NCBI GenBank assembly: GCA_015658775.1
Contig: DQOF01000172.1
Location: forward strand, 1-33,631
Source of the DNA: Acidimicrobiia bacterium
Lineage (GTDB): Bacteria; Actinomycetota; Acidimicrobiia; Acidimicrobiales; MedAcidi-G1
DNA length: 33,631 bases
Direction of reading: 5' to 3'
Position numbers and translations under genes: made by a program. This document shows positions 9,351 to 17,602 of the stretch, one piece after another; within the stretch, counting starts at the first letter, position 1, and every line of letters begins with the position of its first letter. Under the pieces are notes generated by a model, which saw nothing but the letters and a program-made list of their open reading frames with translations, had not been told where the DNA came from and searched no databases.

Positions 9351-10909
9351 CCGGTGTGCAGTACCCCGGTCCGGGCGTTGAACTCATCGATCATGGCGTC
9401 CCACACGGGTGCCAGGCCGTGCAGGTCCTGCCAGAAGTCCTGGTCGCGGCGGGCCTCGAAGTCGTCCAGGTCCACCCCCTGCTGCTCGACCCAGGTGAAG
9501 TAGCCCAGGTTGAAGATGCGGTTCCGGCCGATCTCGTCGAGCACCTCGACGTGCGACCCGTCGGCGCCTGCCAGGTGTTCGTCGACGGCGGCGGCCGCCT
9601 CGTCGGCGCCGAACCCCGCCGCGTAGCGGCCGGCCTGCATGGCCTCACGTTCGCTGCCGTACATCTCCGCGCCATCGGTGGCTACGGTGACGATGGCGTC
9701 GTCGGGGCCCAGGCCCAGGACCTTGGCCGTCTTGATCGCCGCCAGGACGTTGCAGATGCTGGAGAGGCCGAAGTGTCCGAGTTGGTCGACGACCGTCCTG
9801 TCCACGCCGTGCCTGTCGGCAAGGAACCCACGGCCGGCGTCGGTGTTGAAGACGACACCGAGCTCGTCGCAGGCCCGGTCGCTGACGGCGACCACCACGT
9901 CGGTGTTGGTGACGTTGTGGATGAACGGTATGTGCTTGTCGCCTATGCCCTGGATGTTGTGCTCGCCGAAGCCGTTGTAGAGCATCGTCGGGCACTCGAG
10001 GGCCTCGACGGCCACGATCCGTGCACCGTGGTCGGACTTGAGGCGTTCGCCGGCGGCGAGGGTGCCCGCCGACCCTGATGCGGCCACGAACGCGGCCAGT
10101 CGCAGGCCCGGCTGCCCGCTCTTGTAGTGGAGGTAGAGGTGCTCGAGGGCCCGTCCTGTCACCTCGTGGTGGCCGACGTGGTTGGCGAATTCGGTGAACT
10201 GGTTGAGGATGAAGTTTCCCGGGTCCCTGCCGAGTTCGTCGCAGGCGTCGTAGATCTCCTTGACGTTGCTCTCCGAGCCGGTGGTGCGGATCACGTCGTC
10301 GGGGTCGGCTATCCACCGGTCCAGCCACTCGAACCGCTCCCTGCTCATGTTCTCAGGCAGGACGGCGACGCCTCGGGAGCCCATGAGGCGCGAGATGGCG
10401 ACGCCTCCGCGCGCGTAGTTGCCGGTGGACGGCCAGATCGCACGGTGCTGGGTGGGGTCGAACTGGCCTGTGACAACCCGGGGGACCAGGCAGGCATAGG
10501 CGGCGAGCACCTTGTGGGCACCGATCATCGGGAACCGGTTGCCGAACGCCACGATGATAGGAGCCTCGACCCCGGTCAGTTCTGCGGGCAGGACCACGTG
10601 TTCGGTCAGGTCCACCATGCCGCCGTGGAGGTCGTTGTACCAGTGGACGCGGAAGAGGTTCAGCGGGTCGGCGGCGTCGCGGTCGATCCCGGCCAGCGAG
10701 GACCGGATGTCGGCCGGGATCAGGGAGGGGTCGGCCAGTTGGGCGAAGGTGGGCAGGACTATTCCCTGCGTGCGGAAGCGCTCGACGCTGCGCTCGTAGC
10801 GCCCGGTGTCGACGACCTCGGTGAACAGCCCGAACCGGTTCCTGTCGAAGGCCCTGCCCGGATCGGGCGCACCGGAGGCGCCCGCTTCGATACCGCTGGC
10901 TCCGTCCAT
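9347..10909 (-). CDS. PLP-dependent fold-type II enzyme (cysteine synthase-like, long variant)
   Basis: [74 protein letters not shown]. Overlaps the downstream PLP gene by 4 bp. Confidence 0.85.
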   Translation of the reverse strand: MDGASGIEAGASGAPDPGRAFDRNRFGLFTEVVDTGRYERSVERFRTQGIVLPTFAQLADPSLIPADIRSSLAGIDRDAADPLNLFRVHWYNDLHGGMVDLTEHVVLPAELTGVEAPIIVAFGNRFPMIGAHKVLAAYACLVPRVVTGQFDPTQHRAIWPSTGNYARGGVAISRLMGSRGVAVLPENMSRERFEWLDRWIADPDDVIRTTGSESNVKEIYDACDELGRDPGNFILNQFTEFANHVGHHEVTGRALEHLYLHYKSGQPGLRLAAFVAASGSAGTLAAGERLKSDHGARIVAVEALECPTMLYNGFGEHNIQGIGDKHIPFIHNVTNTDVVVAVSDRACDELGVVFNTDAGRGFLADRHGVDRTVVDQLGHFGLSSICNVLAAIKTAKVLGLGPDDAIVTVATDGAEMYGSEREAMQAGRYAAGFGADEAAAAVDEHLAGADGSHVEVLDEIGRNRIFNLGYFTWVEQQGVDLDDFEARRDQDFWQDLHGLAPVWDAMIDEFNARTGVLHTG

Positions 10910-10916
10910 GGGCCGC

Positions 10917-10922
10917 AGGCTA
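10917..10922 (-). promoter_or_regulatory. Candidate leaderless -10 element for the PLP operon
   Basis: Reverse strand TAGCCT (TANNNT) is 7 nt upstream of the ATG at 10909, the spacing expected of a leaderless actinobacterial promoter. Confidence 0.35.
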
Positions 10923-10949
10923 TCCCCCGACGACCGGGCAGATTGACAA

Positions 10950-10991
10950 AATGTGTAATCGAGAATGTGTAATCGAGAACGTGTAATACGA
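10950..10991. repeat. Three tandem 14-bp direct repeats (AATGTGTAATCGAG x2, then a diverged AACGTGTAATACGA copy)
   Basis: Read directly: AATGTGTAATCGAG (10950-10963), AATGTGTAATCGAG (10964-10977), AACGTGTAATACGA (10978-10991), in the intergenic region between divergent genes. Confidence 0.9.
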
Positions 10992-11064
10992 GGTCCTGTC
11001 CCGTGTCGGGTGACCGGCGGGCATGCCGCGGAATTCGGGTCGGTAGGTGCGGAACTCAGGGGTC

Positions 11065-11736
11065 ATGTTTCGTCGGATCCTCCAGATCGTGTCAACGGTC
11101 GGCCTGGTCGTCGCTGCCGGTGTGCTGGTGGCGCGCGCCGCCGAGCCCGCCGTCCGGCCCGTGCTGTACCCGCCGCCGCCCACGACCGTGGCTCCGCCCA
11201 CCACCGTGACCCTCCCGCCGACCACCACGACGACGTCCACGACGATCGCTCCCGTGGCAGCGGTGGACGAGTTCGGGGACCCGGTTCCCACGACCGTTCC
11301 CGGCTCGGCGACCACGACGACCCAGTCGACCACCACCACGGCCGTGCCGATCGACGAGGAGGCCGTGCTGTCCGCCACCTACGCCTGGGGTAGGAGCGCC
11401 ACTGCCGAGATGTTGCAGACGCTGCTGGGCGTCACGGCCGACGGCTGGTACGGTCCGGCCACCCGTGCGGCCCACCTCGCAGAACTCCAGGCCCGGGGCA
11501 TGGGCGCCGGTGGGGTTCCCCCGGTTCCGACCACCACCACCTCCACGGTGCCTCCGACGACGGCGCCCCCCGATACGACTACCACGGCCATTCCTGCAGT
11601 GAGCATCCCGTCGACGTTCGGCGGGCTGGGGGCGGAACTCGTGGCGCAACTGCTGGGCCAGCCGTGCATCGCCGACGGTGACCTGAGCGACTGTCCGCCG
11701 GAGGTAGGAGCCCTCATCAGCGGCCTGGTCGGCTGA
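11065..11736 (+). CDS. Secreted or membrane-anchored Thr/Pro-rich protein with peptidoglycan-binding-like region
   Basis: MFRRILQIVSTVGLVVAAGVLVARA (signal/TM), PPTTVTLPPTTTTTSTT linkers, and AEMLQTLLGVTADGWYGPATRAAHLAELQARG (PG_binding_1-like). Confidence 0.7.
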   Translation: MFRRILQIVSTVGLVVAAGVLVARAAEPAVRPVLYPPPPTTVAPPTTVTLPPTTTTTSTTIAPVAAVDEFGDPVPTTVPGSATTTTQSTTTTAVPIDEEAVLSATYAWGRSATAEMLQTLLGVTADGWYGPATRAAHLAELQARGMGAGGVPPVPTTTTSTVPPTTAPPDTTTTAIPAVSIPSTFGGLGAELVAQLLGQPCIADGDLSDCPPEVGALISGLVG

Positions 11737-11778
11737 CCTGTGGTCAGGCTGGGCGGGAGGGACGTACCTACGGATTGA

Positions 11779-11800
11779 GTATCGAACACATGTTCGATAC
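11779..11800. promoter_or_regulatory. LexA/SOS box, actinobacterial type
   Basis: GTATCGAAC-ACAT-GTTCGATAC: perfect 9-bp arms matching the TCGAAC-N4-GTTCGA consensus, directly upstream of dnaE2. Confidence 0.92.
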
Positions 11801-11805
11801 GGTGC

Positions 11806-14800
11806 ATGCCCATGGACAGCCTGGGCATGGACGGGACATCCGTCCCCTATGCCGAGTTGCACTGCCACTCGCACTTCAGCTTCCTGGACGGGGCATCCGA
11901 CCCCGCCGAGCTGGTGGCCGAGGCCGTCAGGCTGGGGCTCACCGCCCTGGCCATCACCGACCACGACGGCTTCTACGGGGTGGTGCGGTTCGCCGCAGCG
12001 GCCCGTGAGCACGACCTCCCCACGGTGTTCGGCAGCGAGCTGTCGCTGGATGCCCCGTCCGCCCGGACCGGGCACCCCGACCCACCCGGCACCCACCTGG
12101 TGGTGCTCGCCGAGGGCCCTGCCGGGTACGCCCGGCTCGGCACCGCCATAGCCGAGGCGCAGCTTGCGGGGAGCAAGGGCCATCCCCGGCTCTCCCTCGA
12201 CGGCCTGACGGACCTGTTCGAGGCGGGCGCCGGGGGAGCAGGCCACGCCCCCTGGGTGGTGTTGACCGGTTGTCGCAAGGGGGCGGTACCCACCGCCCTG
12301 CTGGCCGACGGCCCGACGGCCGCCCGCCGCGCCCTCGACGACCTGGTGGCCCGGTTCGGCCGCGACCGGGTGGTGGTCGAGCTCTGGGACCACGGCCTCC
12401 CCCTCGACGCCGAGCGGAACGAGACCCTCGCCCTTCTGGCCGTGTCGGCCGGTGTCACCGTCGTGGCCACCAACAACGTCCACCACCACCGGCCGTCCCG
12501 TCGCCGCCTGGCCACCGTCATGGCGGCGATCCGGTCACGCCGCTCCCTCGACGAGCTGGACGGCTGGTTGCCCGCTGCCGGAGGCGCCCACCTCCGCTCG
12601 GGTGTCGAGCAGGCCCGCCGGTTCGCCCGCTTCCCCGGGGTGGTCGAGGCGGCCGCCGACCTGGGTCGGCGCTGCGCCTTCGACCTGGACCTGATCGCCC
12701 CCGACCTGCCGCCCTATCCGTGCCCCGACGGGCTGGACGAGATGGCGTACCTGGGTCGTCTGGCCGAGGAGGGGGCCACCGACCGGTACGGGCCCCGGGG
12801 GGCCGAGCGGGTGGCCGGGGCGTGGGCCCGGATCGACCACGAGTTGGCGGTCATCGGGCAACTCGGATTCCACGGCTACTTCCTCGTGGTCTGGGACCTG
12901 GTCGAGTTCTGTCGGCGATCCGGAATCCTCTGCCAGGGTCGGGGGTCGGCGGCCAACTCCGCCGTCTGCTACGCCCTCGGCATAACCAACGCCGACGCCG
13001 TGGGCCTGGGCCTGCTGTTCGAACGGTTCCTCTCCCCGGAGCGGGACGGTCCGCCCGACATCGACATCGACATCGAGAGCGGGCGCCGCGAAGAGGTCAT
13101 CCAGTACGTCTACGGGCGCTACGGGCGCCGCCACACCGCCCAGGTGGCCAACGTCATCACCTACCGGGCCCGCTCGGCGGTGCGTGACGTGGCCAGGGCC
13201 CTCGGGTACGCCCCCGGCCAGCAGGACGCCTTCGCCAGGGGGCTGGAGCGCAGGTCGCGGGTCGGCCCGCCCGGTGGGGAGAAGGGCGGGGGCATCCCGG
13301 CAGAGGTCGCCGACCTGGCCGACGAGCTGTGCGATGCCCCCCGGCACCTCGGCATCCACTCTGGGGGCATGGTCATCTGCGACCGCCCGTTGGCCGAGGT
13401 GTGCCCCGTCGAGTGGGCACGCATGGCCGATCGCAGCGTCCTGCAGTGGGACAAGGAGGACTGCGCAGCGGTGGGCCTGGTCAAGTTCGACCTGCTGGGG
13501 CTCGGCATGTTGAGCGCCCTCCACGGTTCCATCGACCTCATCGCCGCCCACGAGGGTGTCGAGGTGGACCTGGCCCACCTGCCCCAGGAGGAGGCCGTCT
13601 ACGACATGATCTGCGCCGCCGACACCATCGGGGTGTTCCAGATCGAGAGCAGGGCCCAGATGGCCACCCTGCCCAGGTTGCGGCCCCGCTGCTTCTACGA
13701 CCTGGTGGTCGAGATAGCCCTGATCCGGCCCGGGCCCATCCAGGGAGGGTCGGTGCACCCATACATACGGCGCCGCAACGGCCGCGAGCCGGTCACCTAC
13801 CTGCATCCACTGTGTGAGAACGCCCTGGCCAGGACCCTCGGGGTGCCGCTGTTCCAGGAGCAGTTGATGCAGTTGGCCATCGACGTGGCCGGGTTCACCG
13901 CCGTCGAGGCCGACCGCCTGCGCCAGGCCATGGGGTCCAAGCGCAGCCGGGAGCGTATGGCCGCCCTGCACGAGCGCTTCCGGGTCGGGGCCGCCGGCCG
14001 GGGCGTACCGCCCGACACCATCGAGCTCATCTGGGAGAAGCTGGCCGCCTTCTCCGACTACGGCTTCCCCGAGAGCCACTCGGTGTCCTTCGCCCACCTG
14101 GTGTACGCCAGTTGCTGGATCAAGCACCATCACCCGGCGGCGTTCTGCGCCGCCCTGCTGAACGCCCAGCCCATGGGGTTCTACGCCCCCCACACCCTGG
14201 TCCAGGACGCCCGCCGCCACGGGGTGGAGGTGCGCACCCCCGACCTGAACCTGTCGGGGGCCGACGCCTCCATGGAGGATGCCACCCCGGGGGAGCAGGG
14301 CCCGGCGGTCCGGCTGGGCATCGGCTCGGTGCGGGGTGTGGGGGCCGACCTGGCCGGGGCCATCGCCGCCGGTCGCCCCTACCGGTCCGTCGAGGACCTG
14401 CAGCGCCGGATAGGGCCGGGCCGGGCCGTCCTGGAGGCGCTCGCCACCACGGGGGCGTTCGGGTGCTTCGACCTGGACCGCCGGTCGGCCCTCTGGTCGG
14501 CCGGGGCGCTCGCCGGGTCGGGCGCCGATCGGCTGCCCGGAGTGGTCACAGGGGTGGATGCCCCACCGCTGCCGGCCATGTCGGCCCCCGAGGTGGCACG
14601 GGCCGACCTGTGGGCCACCGGGGTGTCGCCCGACGGGCACCCCACCCGGTTCGTGCGGGAGCGCCTGGCAGCAGAGGGGGTGCTGACGGCGGCGGACCTG
14701 CGCTCGGTGACTGACGGCGAGCGGGTGCGGGTGGCCGGCGTGGTGACCCATCGCCAGCGGCCGCCCACGGCGGGCGGGGTCACCTTCGTGAACCTGGAGG

Positions 14801-14991
14801 ACGAGACCGGCCTGGTCAACGTGATCGTGTCGAAGGGATGCTGGGCCCGTCATCGCGAGGTCGTCGTCGGGGCCGTGGCCCTCGTGGTCAGGGGCAGGGC
14901 CGAGGTAGCCGACGGGGTGGTCAACATCGTGGCCGAGCGTCTCTATCCGCTCAGCCTGGCACCACCCTCCAGGGCGAGGGACTTCCGCTGA
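11806..14991 (+). CDS. dnaE2: Error-prone DNA polymerase III alpha-type (DnaE2/ImuC)
   Basis: PHP domain YAELHCHSHFSFLDGASDPAELV...AITDHDGFYGV; polymerase motif GPPDIDIDIESGRREEVIQYVYGRYG; C-terminal OB-fold GVTFVNLEDETGLVNVIVSKGCW. SOS box upstream. Confidence 0.95.
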   Translation: MPMDSLGMDGTSVPYAELHCHSHFSFLDGASDPAELVAEAVRLGLTALAITDHDGFYGVVRFAAAAREHDLPTVFGSELSLDAPSARTGHPDPPGTHLVVLAEGPAGYARLGTAIAEAQLAGSKGHPRLSLDGLTDLFEAGAGGAGHAPWVVLTGCRKGAVPTALLADGPTAARRALDDLVARFGRDRVVVELWDHGLPLDAERNETLALLAVSAGVTVVATNNVHHHRPSRRRLATVMAAIRSRRSLDELDGWLPAAGGAHLRSGVEQARRFARFPGVVEAAADLGRRCAFDLDLIAPDLPPYPCPDGLDEMAYLGRLAEEGATDRYGPRGAERVAGAWARIDHELAVIGQLGFHGYFLVVWDLVEFCRRSGILCQGRGSAANSAVCYALGITNADAVGLGLLFERFLSPERDGPPDIDIDIESGRREEVIQYVYGRYGRRHTAQVANVITYRARSAVRDVARALGYAPGQQDAFARGLERRSRVGPPGGEKGGGIPAEVADLADELCDAPRHLGIHSGGMVICDRPLAEVCPVEWARMADRSVLQWDKEDCAAVGLVKFDLLGLGMLSALHGSIDLIAAHEGVEVDLAHLPQEEAVYDMICAADTIGVFQIESRAQMATLPRLRPRCFYDLVVEIALIRPGPIQGGSVHPYIRRRNGREPVTYLHPLCENALARTLGVPLFQEQLMQLAIDVAGFTAVEADRLRQAMGSKRSRERMAALHERFRVGAAGRGVPPDTIELIWEKLAAFSDYGFPESHSVSFAHLVYASCWIKHHHPAAFCAALLNAQPMGFYAPHTLVQDARRHGVEVRTPDLNLSGADASMEDATPGEQGPAVRLGIGSVRGVGADLAGAIAAGRPYRSVEDLQRRIGPGRAVLEALATTGAFGCFDLDRRSALWSAGALAGSGADRLPGVVTGVDAPPLPAMSAPEVARADLWATGVSPDGHPTRFVRERLAAEGVLTAADLRSVTDGERVRVAGVVTHRQRPPTAGGVTFVNLEDETGLVNVIVSKGCWARHREVVVGAVALVVRGRAEVADGVVNIVAERLYPLSLAPPSRARDFR

Positions 14992-14998
14992 GCGTCGG

Positions 14999-15021
14999 CC
15001 GGATCCGGTCCACGGATCCGG
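14999..15021 (+). terminator. Candidate terminator hairpin after dnaE2
   Basis: CCGGATCC (14999-15006), 7-nt loop GGTCCAC, GGATCCGG (15014-15021); 8 bp downstream of the dnaE2 stop. No clear U-tract. Confidence 0.4.
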
Positions 15022-15072
15022 AGTCGTCCGAAAAGCGCCACCTGCCACCCGATGGTCCACCACACTGGGGTG

Positions 15073-16287
15073 ATGCGCACAGCGCGACGTGCCCCTCTCG
15101 CCGCTCCCTCGGCCGATACCCGCCAACGGTTCGTCGCGCTCCTGATCGGGGTTCTGGCGGCATCGGTCGGCGGCCTGGTGCTGGCCTCGGCCGGGGACAC
15201 CCTGAGAGAACTGCCCGGACTGCTGCTGCTCGTCCCCGGGGCGATCGCCCTGCGGGGAAACGTCTTCGGTGCCATGGGGAGCCGCCTCGGGACGGCGGTC
15301 CATGCCGGCACCTTCCGCCTGGGCCTGCGGCCCGAGGGCGTGGTCGGGCAGAACCTCATGGCTGCGACCGTGCTCACCCTGCTGCTCAGCGTTGTGCTGG
15401 CCGTGCTGGCCAGGGGGACGGCCATCGTGTTCGGCATCAGCCCCACGATGACGCTCGCCGACTTCGTCGTCATCTCCGCATGCGGCGGCCTGTTGGCCTC
15501 GGTGGGGGTGGGCCTGGCCACCCTCGGCCTGGCCGCAGGCTCGGTCCGCTTCGGGTGGGACCTGGACAACGTGATGGCGCCGCTGGTGGGCACCCTCGGC
15601 GACCTGGCGACGGTGCCGGCCCTCGTGGTGGCTGCCCGGCTGGCCGGCGCAGGTGACCTCACCGGGGTGCTGGCCTGGCTGCTCGCGGCGGCGGTGGCGG
15701 TGTCCCTGGTAGCGGCGTTGCGCACCCGACGTGACCGGTTGCGCGAGATCGTGCGCCAGTCGGTGCCCGTGTTGGTGGTGTCCGCGCTGCTGGACCTGGT
15801 CGCAGGCGTGACCGTCGAGAAGCGACTCGACGACCTGTTGGCGGCAGAGGCCGTCCTGATCCTGCTGCCGGCCTTCCTGGGAACGGCCGGAGCACTCGGT
15901 GGCATCCTCTCGAGTCGGCTGTCGACGCAGTTCCACCTGGGCCTCGACGATGCGACGCCGCTGCCCAGCCGTTCCAGCCTGCGTGACATGCGCGGCCTGG
16001 TGGTGCTGGCCGTTCCCATGTTCCTGGTGGCCGCGGTGGTGGCCCACTGGGCGGCCGAGGTGACCGGCCAGACCACGCCGGGGCTCGCCGACCTCGTGGT
16101 CGTCACCATGCTGGCGGGGCTGGTGGCAACCGTCTTCGTGATACTGGTCGCGTACCTCACGACGATGGCTTCTTTCCGGTTCGGCCTCGACCCCGACACC
16201 TACGGGATACCAATGGTGACGTCGTCCCTGGACCTGGTCGGCGCGTTCACCCTGATCTTGGCAATGGTCGCCGTGGGGGTGGCGTGA
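15073..16287 (+). CDS. MgtE/SLC41-like divalent cation transporter with two membrane repeats
   Basis: Hydrophobic throughout; two MgtE-like repeats: LLLVPGAIALRGNVFGAMGSRLGTAVHAGTF and LILLPAFLGTAGALGGILSSRLSTQFHLG. Start chosen at MRTARRAP; the ORF also allows 15052. Confidence 0.8.
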   Translation: MRTARRAPLAAPSADTRQRFVALLIGVLAASVGGLVLASAGDTLRELPGLLLLVPGAIALRGNVFGAMGSRLGTAVHAGTFRLGLRPEGVVGQNLMAATVLTLLLSVVLAVLARGTAIVFGISPTMTLADFVVISACGGLLASVGVGLATLGLAAGSVRFGWDLDNVMAPLVGTLGDLATVPALVVAARLAGAGDLTGVLAWLLAAAVAVSLVAALRTRRDRLREIVRQSVPVLVVSALLDLVAGVTVEKRLDDLLAAEAVLILLPAFLGTAGALGGILSSRLSTQFHLGLDDATPLPSRSSLRDMRGLVVLAVPMFLVAAVVAHWAAEVTGQTTPGLADLVVVTMLAGLVATVFVILVAYLTTMASFRFGLDPDTYGIPMVTSSLDLVGAFTLILAMVAVGVA

Positions 16288-16378
16288 CCATGCGCCAGCC
16301 GCCCCCCGGAGACGAATACAGGAGTACCCGCCGTGGTGGCGGGCCTACCATCTACAGACGACATCGAGCGAGGAGCTG

Positions 16379-17602
16379 ATGGACGAGAGACCCCGCAACC
16401 TGCGGGCCATGCTGGCCGAGGCCAAGGACACATCCGAGTTGATGGTCGACCTCGCCTACGCATCGGTCTACTTCGACGACCCCGACATGGCGGAGGAGGT
16501 CGACGAGCTTGAGCACCAGATGAGCGAACTGGTGCACGACATGCGGGCCGTGTGCGTGCTGGCAGCCCGTAGCCCGCGCGAGGCCGAGGGCATGTCCTCG
16601 GTGCTCCAGGTGGTCTCGGCCATCGAGCGCATCGCCAACGACGCCGTCGACATCTCGCACATTGTCACGCGCCGCATGGGCATTCCCCGCCAGTTGGTGG
16701 CCGACCTGTCCGACGCCGAGGAGGTGTCGCACCGGGTCCTGGTGAGCGACGGGTCGCACATGGCCAACCGGCCGCTGTCGGCCCTTGAGCTGACCGTGCA
16801 GGCCGGCATGCGCGTCATGGCCGTGCGCCGCGGCCGCCAGTGGATCACCGATGTCAGGGGCGACACGGTCCTCGTCCCCGACGACGTGCTGTTCCTACGA
16901 GGCTCCCCCGACGGCATCACACGCCTCCGGGAGTTGGCTGCGGCACCGGTGTGGGAGCCGCCGAGGCCCGACGAGGGTGACGACCTCACGGACCTGGACC
17001 GGGCGGTCGACGTGCTGGTCGAGATGAAGAACCTGTCCGAGACGGCGGTCGGACTGGCGTACAGCGCGCTCGTGCTGGCCGACCGCGGCCTGGCCGCCGA
17101 GGTGCGCCATCTCGAGGACCGCCTGGACGAGATGAAGAACCACCTGGAGCTCTGGGTCCTGCGGTCGGCCGGCAGCGGTCTCGATCCGGCGGCCCTGCGA
17201 GGCCTCCTGCAGCTCGCCGAGGCGGCCGAGGACATCGGCGACCAGGCCCAGGCCATGGTGTGGCTGATCGAGGAGGACGAGGAACTGCACCCCATCCTGG
17301 GCATCGCCCTTGGCGAGGCTGACGAGGTGGTGGTGCGGTACCCGATTGCAGGCGGATCCGCGGTCGACGGCGCCACGTTGTCGGAACTGCAGCTCAACAT
17401 CGAGCCCGGCTTCAACGTGCTGGCCGTGCGGCGGGGCGGCGGCTACGTATACCGACCGCGGGGGCCGGTGCGGCTGGTCGAGGGCGACGAGATAATCGCT
17501 AGCGGTCCCGAGGAGGGCCAGGCGCTGCTGGCGCGCCTCTGCGGCTGGGACCTGGTCGAGGAGGAGGAGGGGGAGGACGAGCTGGTGCCCGCCGGTAGCT
17601 AG
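16379..17602 (+). CDS. PhoU-like/TrkA_C (RCK_C) regulatory protein with duplicated architecture
   Basis: Two PhoU-like helical segments ([21 protein letters not shown]..., [21 protein letters not shown]...), each followed by an RCK_C-like module ([79 protein letters not shown]). Confidence 0.85.
   Translation: MDERPRNLRAMLAEAKDTSELMVDLAYASVYFDDPDMAEEVDELEHQMSELVHDMRAVCVLAARSPREAEGMSSVLQVVSAIERIANDAVDISHIVTRRMGIPRQLVADLSDAEEVSHRVLVSDGSHMANRPLSALELTVQAGMRVMAVRRGRQWITDVRGDTVLVPDDVLFLRGSPDGITRLRELAAAPVWEPPRPDEGDDLTDLDRAVDVLVEMKNLSETAVGLAYSALVLADRGLAAEVRHLEDRLDEMKNHLELWVLRSAGSGLDPAALRGLLQLAEAAEDIGDQAQAMVWLIEEDEELHPILGIALGEADEVVVRYPIAGGSAVDGATLSELQLNIEPGFNVLAVRRGGGYVYRPRGPVRLVEGDEIIASGPEEGQALLARLCGWDLVEEEEGEDELVPAGS

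Noticed and set aside
11160-11580. Repeated ACC/ACG triplets as a DNA repeat element
   Set aside because: Explained by Thr/Pro-rich linkers in the secreted protein.
11092-12489. 465-aa minus-strand ORF
   Set aside because: Shadow ORF antisense to the Thr-linker protein and dnaE2; low-complexity translation of the reverse complement of ACC/ACG repeats.
14992-15072. M-box or other riboswitch upstream of the MgtE-like gene
   Set aside because: The region is about 80 bp and explained by a simple terminator-like hairpin; no conserved riboswitch core recognised.
12535-16047. 1170-aa ORF on the minus strand antisense to dnaE2 and the MgtE-like gene
   Set aside because: Composition rich in G/H/Q/R/P and no recognisable motifs. 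It spans two well-supported genes on the other strand, as expected from high third-position GC.
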